A stretch of 64,000 bases of DNA from contig NW_026705209.1 in assembly GCF_029867415.1 (NCBI RefSeq), forward strand, positions 806,001 to 870,000, given 5' to 3'. The first letter of the stretch is position 1, and each line of letters starts with the position of its first letter. Below are positions 59,184 to 64,000 of the stretch, in pieces. Made by a program: the position numbers and the translations under genes. The stretch is from Vicia villosa (lineage: Eukaryota; Streptophyta; Magnoliopsida; Fabales; Fabaceae). Under the pieces are notes generated by a model, which worked only from the letters and a program-made list of their open reading frames with translations, was not told where the DNA came from and did not search any database.

Positions 59184-60048
59184 CGAACACTATCTTTTAA
59201 CACCTTCAAACACCTCATCCCCTCCTTGTCTCTAACCTCCAAGACATTGATCCTCCTCTCATTCTCTGCTACCTCCTTAGAGCTAACCACCCCCAGATTA
59301 GATATTGAATTCCACACCTTCAAACCCACCTCCGATTTTTCCTCGTAGCGATTATTGCATCTAATGATATCTGAGTCTGCTAAATAAGAGCCAGAGAAAG
59401 ACTCACCTGAAGAAATTGGATCAGTCGCTGAAGAGTCATAAACAATTCCTTCCAGCGATCCAGCCTTTCCGTCCTGCCTTCGTTCATTTTCCACTCTCGC
59501 TGATCTCGGCGCAATACAAGCGTAGTAGGAAGAGGAAACTGGAACCCGTTCTCCTAACTCCTCATTAAGGCTTTTCTTTTTTCTCATCTGTTGCTTTTTT
59601 CTAATACTGGGATCTTTGGGTAATTTCTCAGGCACCACACCCTTACACACTCTTCTGCATAGATCATCAAAAGTTTTTGGACCACTGGACCGATCCAATG
59701 ATTCCACCGGCCCATTCAACTTAAGCCCACTATGGCTATAATCTGAGTCAGCTTGCCTGCCACAAGTTTCCAAGTCTACTTTACCGTTGTACTCCTCCAC
59801 ACTATTGTTTTTACCATGTTGCCCTTTGACATTTAATGCTTCTTTACTTTTTGCCTTGGGAACCTCCTCAATGCTAACAGAAGAAGAGTCAAGAAACACC
59901 TTTTCAAAAGTATTCTGACACTTCATCATGGAACGGGAAAAAGATTGACTGTCCCCTAAAACTTTATCCGTCCCATCAACCTCAACAAACGGCGGATATC
60001 CCTCCTCCCTGTTTTGACCCTCAACCTCCTCCTCCTCGCCGGACAAAG
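59180..60048 (-). pseudogene. LINE-B ORF1, 5'-truncated
   Basis: The frame of 288 codons nominally starts at a TTG (60046) and is open to the LINE boundary at 60048, so the 5' end was lost at insertion. The N-terminus is acidic (GEEEEVEGQNREEG). A basic segment follows (RKKQQMRKKK). The C-terminus ends DSVR, with its TGA overlapping the ATG of ORF2 by four bases (ATGA, 59180-59183). No zinc knuckle remains in the retained part. Plant LINE ORF1 products are RNA-binding; here the family is inferred from position. Confidence 0.75.
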
Positions 60049-60061
60049 AGAGATTGGTTAC
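60049..60061. repeat. LINE-B target-site duplication, right copy
   Basis: AGAGATTGGTTAC, partner of 38808-38820. The unoccupied homologous site is at 61631-61643. Confidence 0.9.
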
Positions 60062-60812
60062 TATTAAATGACATTTTGTAACAATTAGTATTTCATCCCA
60101 TGGGTGCTCATGCCAATTAATTTTTATTAATGTATAATGTATAAGTAATTTTTTTTAATATATCTTGAGAATCAATAATAAATATTAGTATATTATAAAT
60201 TTAAGTAATTTATAAAATTAATTTAAATATACTGTATCAATGATAATAACCCTATCTATTGTTGTCAAATTTTCTTTTAAATAATAACCCTGATAAACTT
60301 TTCCATATATAGTATTGGTCCCTTCGGTTAAAATGACTTAACTATTGGCTACTTCCATTCATTTTTCCAACTCGTTTATTCTTCACGGCAACTCGTTTCA
60401 TTCTTCTTCTTCACTAAACTCGTTCCCTTCATCCTCGTTGGTATATAATTCAAAATATAATCCACGTTGACAAATGAAACATGTTCCACGTAAGTCTCTG
60501 TTTGTGGACATTAACTCGAGGGACAAAATGTTTCGAAGGAAAAAATTACAAGAACTATTATTTGAAGGAATTGTTTTGAGGAAATAAAATTGAATATTAC
60601 CCTATTTATAGAACTAAAAATATATTTAGCCAAACTAGATGTTTGCAAGTGCGATAAAATGAAATAGTGGTATATAATATTGTGACATCTATTATTAATA
60701 ACAAACATAATTTTAGAAAACAACTTAAAAAATATTAAAATAATTGGTCATCAATTTATGTGTGATATGACATTCAACGTCCAAAACCCGAAAGGGTTGG
60801 TCTCAAGGGCCT
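60062..60812. repeat. Tandem duplication copy A, right part
   Basis: Continues copy A after LINE-B and matches about 61644-62372. No gene is recognised. Confidence 0.85.
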
Positions 60813-62389
60813 TCAACAAATTAAAGAAAAAACAGATATATATAAAACTCACCGAGCCTTCAATTGAATGCATGCATAACCATCCTTCGAAGCTTTTATT
60901 CTCGTTATAATATGCCAACTGAGTAACCATCCTCCTGTATTTACATTAGCAAGCATTCTTATGGTCGGCATCAATACGATCATAAGATGCATGTTAAATG
61001 ATTGTTGATCAAAATAATCATAATAAGCAAATAAGATATTCAACCTCACACACCCGAAAACATGACAATACTGAATACAGAAATCAACAAATCGGATGGT
61101 TTATAATAAACTGCAACTAAGTTTTGGTAATGGATTAGTGATCCAACAAAGAAAAAGCAAGAATCCATTGAAAATAAAGATTATGCCGTCTAGAGAAACC
61201 ATTGATATAGCATCATTTATATATCCCGTTAGGCTAGGGCTTTGAACCAGTTTGAAACTGTTTTGAGCCATGATTTCCTATGCAAAACCGCATATTTCTC
61301 AACACATTTGAAAGAGCCAATTACCTCTTTCGTGCTGGCTTTTCCACTATCCCATTGTACGTATCATACCTACTACCAGTAAGATGGCTTTTCCACGAAT
61401 TGGCATTGTAAATAATTAGTTTTGTTGGAACAACAAATACTAATAAAGTATTGAAGGGCAATGTAGGTAAATTTTATTAATGAGTCAAGAGCTAAATATA
61501 ATTAATATTTTTTGCTTATAATAGGAGAATTAATAAGAGAGAAATAATAGGAAAATTTTATTAACTGAGTCAAGAGCTAAAATTTTGTTGAATGTTGAGT
61601 GATATTGCACGGAGAGAAAGTAGAAGAGGAAGAGATTGGTTACTACATTTTGTAACAATTAGTATTTCATCCCACGGGTGCTGATGCCAATTAATTTTTA
61701 TTGAAGGTATAATGTATAAGTAATTTTTTTTAATATATATTGAGAATCAATAATAAATATTAGTATATTATAAATTTAAGTAATTTATAAAATAAATTTA
61801 AATATACTGTATCAATGGTAATAACTCTAACTATTGTTGTCAAATTTTCTTTTAAATAATAACCCTGATAAACTTTTCAATATATAGTATTGGTCCCTTC
61901 GGTTAAAATGACTTAACTATTGTCTATTTCCATTCATTTTTCCCAACTCGTTTGTTCTTCACGGCAACTCGTTTCATTCTTCTTCTTCACTAAACTCGTT
62001 CCATTGATCCACGTTGGTATATAATTCAAAATATAATCCACGTTGACAAATGAAACAAGTTCCACGTAAGTTTCTGTTTGTGGAAATTAACTCGAGGGAC
62101 AAAATATTTAGACGGAAAAAATTACAAGAACTATTATTTGAGGGAATTTTTTTGAGGAAATAAAATTGAATATTACCCTATTTATAGAAGCTAAAAATAT
62201 ATTTAGCCATACTAGATAGCACGAAATAGTGGTACATAATATTGTGACATCTATTATTAATAACAAATAAAATTTTAGAAAACAACTTAAAAAATATTAA
62301 AATAATTGGTCATTAATTTATGAGTGATATCACATTCGACGTCCAAAACCCGAGAGGGTTGGTCTAGCGGTGGAGCTTGGGCCTCAAGG
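60813..62389. repeat. Tandem duplication copy B (empty LINE-B site)
   Basis: A 1.58-kb paralogue of copy A, free of LINE-B and Ogre-2. Its AGAGATTGGTTACT occurs once (61631-61644) and runs straight on into ACATTTTGTAAC. The end GGTCTAGCGGTGGAGCTTGGG resembles a tRNA A-box region. No gene is recognised. Confidence 0.88.
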
Positions 62390-62429
62390 CACTACGTCAA
62401 AATTGAGTTTTGGCAGCACCCCTACGAAA

Positions 62430-62758
62430 GCGCTTTTAGGAAAAGCGCTGCTATAGGCTTCGCTAAAAACAAAATAAAAAAACACTGAAAAAAAGCGTTG
62501 GTAAAGGGGGGGGGGGGTTATGAAAGCGCTTTCAAAAAGCGCTGCTACAGGGGGATTTATGAAAGCTCTTTAACAAAAGCGCTGGTAAAGGGAGATGGGT
62601 ACGAGGACGCTTTTAGCAAGGGCTGCTATAGGGGGGGGTATGAAAATGCTTTGTTAAAAGCGTTGGTAAAGGGGGGGGGGTAATGAAAGCGCTTTGTTAA
62701 AAGCGCTGGTAAAGGGGGGGGGGGGGTACGAGAGCGCTTTTACCCAAAGCGCAGTCTA
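62430..62758. repeat. CACTA subterminal repeats (GAAAGCGCTTT hairpins and G runs)
   Basis: About seven units of 35-60 bp. Each has GAAAGCGCTTT or a variant, a short loop, AAAGCGCT(G/T), then GCTATAGG or GGTAAAGG and a run of G. G runs at about 62507-62517, 62630-62638, 62671-62680 and 62714-62727 reach 9-14 bases. Subterminal repeats are transposase-binding regions in this superfamily. Confidence 0.75.
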
Positions 62759-62789
62759 AGCATATTTAATTAAAACAAAAAAAATAAAA

Positions 62790-62988
62790 AATGCTTCAGA
62801 CAGATTCATTATTCTATTTTTCATCTCAAATCCCTAATTACAGTAGTACGAACTCTCTCTTCTCCGGTGCCCCTCTGTTTCGCTTACATTCTCTCCGCCG
62901 TCCCTTTAATTCGCTCACCCTCTCTGCGCCGTCCCCAGCACCGATCGTCCCTCTCTCCGTGTCCCTCTCACTGTCGTCCCTCATTCTT
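62790..62988 (+). other. Leader-like first exon inside the CACTA element
   Basis: CT-rich sequence typical of a plant 5' UTR (CTCTCTTCTCCGG, CCCTCTCTCCGTGTCCC) ending at a consensus 5' splice site, TTCTT|GTAAGT, with GT at 62989-62990. AT-rich, intron-like DNA follows to the window end. It may be the first non-coding exon of the transposase gene or of a captured gene. The 94-codon frame from 62791 ignores the splice site and is probably not protein-coding. Confidence 0.45.
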
Positions 62989-64000
62989 GTAAGTTTCTAC
63001 TCTCTCTGCTTATTGTTACTCAGATTCAATTTTATTCACTCTTTAACACTTTCTCACGCTATCATTGCTAACTAAGAATCTAACGAAACCCTAGGTTGAA
63101 TTTAGTTGCTATAATTTCAGTTGTATGACATGATATTTGAAGTCTCTAGGAATTGATAATTTGGTACTTTGAACTTGTACTGGATTCACTTTGTGCTATT
63201 TGTTTTTCCCTCTGCAATCTTAAAGAGTGGCTTCTTTATGGTGTTAAAAACTAAGGAGGAAATTCAAAGAAAAGATAAATAGGGAATGAGTAGGGCGCTG
63301 GGTTTTGAATGAAGGGAAATTAGGTGCTTTAAAATTTCTGTTCTTGGAACTTTGAACCAGTATTAGATTTTAGAAACTGTTATGAATTGAGTTTATTTGA
63401 TAATTTAGAATTTTAGTTATTGGAAGTTAGAACTGATATAAATTATCAGTATTAGAACCAGTATTAGAATTGGGTTTATGAATTTTTCTCCAAATATAAA
63501 ATAAAATTGCAATAAGCATTTTAGGAAATTAAACAAATGATCATGTGAGAAAATATACACTATTTTTATGTTGAAAGAAAATGAATGGTATGTAATATGT
63601 ATGATTGAGATCCTTTATTAGATGTAATTACTATTTGCTTTCGTATATTGAGATATTTGTGAAGAGATCTCATTGGGAGCAACATGCTCTAAAAAAGAAC
63701 TCCGTCTTTCAAAATATAATCCTTTTTTAAGAGTGCAAGAGATGTCAAATTTGATATCTTAATAAAGTTGGTACTCTAAAGTCATCAGCTAATATTTGTC
63801 CCTGATTAATTATCTAGAATTCAATGCCATTTGAGTTGATGTAGGAAGTAAATAATACATTGGTGAATGATTGTTTTAGCTAAGTTTAGAATTCTATTTC
63901 CGGTGATGTTTCTATAAAAGTATAGTTAGCAATTTATAACAAACTAAAAAATTACTACATAAATATAGCTAGGTGGTAATGGACGTTAAAGCCGAAAATA
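62989..64000 (+). other. Intron-like AT-rich sequence to window end
   Basis: No acceptor or following exon can be assigned. No other feature is seen. Confidence 0.4.

Larger units (their letters stand above)
62390..64000. mobile_element. Left end of a CACTA (En/Spm-type) transposon
   Basis: Starts CACTACGTCAAAATTGAG at 62390, the CACTA terminal form common in legumes, followed by hairpin-rich subterminal repeats to about 62758. The other end and the transposase lie beyond the window. The three bases before the terminus (AGG) may be the target duplication; the partner is not visible. Confidence 0.72.

Overview
The window is nuclear DNA from a flowering plant, most likely a large-genome legume of the Fabeae (pea, vetch, lentil or Lathyrus type). 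The evidence is two giant Ogre-like Ty3/gypsy elements with LTRs of 6.0 and 4.7 kb and Arg-tRNA-type primer sites, plus Ty1/copia, plant L1-type LINE, MULE and CACTA elements in AT-rich sequence. The species cannot be told from sequence alone. I see no intact host gene. The only host-gene traces I recognise are two relics resembling an amino acid permease (about 2.62-2.84 kb and 37.19-37.43 kb).

Layout. 1-3.16 kb: AT-rich DNA with a small Tat/Ogre-type LTR fragment, a (TA)47 tract and a permease relic. 3.16-24.79 kb: a LINE on + (LINE-A) split by Ogre-1, a minus-strand element (4759-24171). Ogre-1 keeps a complete 3' LTR and decayed ORF1, gag, PR, RT-RNaseH-RNaseH and INT, but its 5' LTR is cut to about 520 bp. 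25.09-34.87 kb: two copia units in tandem sharing the middle LTR (LTR-int-LTR-int-LTR), with one 5-bp target duplication around the pair. 35.24-36.80 kb: a non-autonomous MULE with a 9-bp target duplication. 37.19 kb: the second permease relic. 37.88-62.39 kb: a 1.6-kb tandem duplication whose first copy was hit by a minus-strand LINE (LINE-B). LINE-B was then hit by Ogre-2 (39361-55735), a non-autonomous element with LTRs of identical length and apparently identical sequence. 62.39 kb to the end: the left end of a CACTA element with hairpin-rich subterminal repeats and a leader-like exon.

How the parts relate. The window is a stack of dated insertions. The second copy of the tandem duplication preserves the empty LINE-B site, and Ogre-2's 5-bp target duplication shows that LINE-B ORF2 was still open when it was interrupted. 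Ogre-2 encodes only a coiled-coil plus zinc-knuckle mini-Gag, so it would need proteins supplied by autonomous relatives such as Ogre-1's family. Both Ogres carry arrays of short hairpins whose stems differ in sequence but stay complementary. One hairpin family lies just past the integrase stop of Ogre-1 and recurs in Ogre-2. These structured arrays are the most interesting unexplained signal here.
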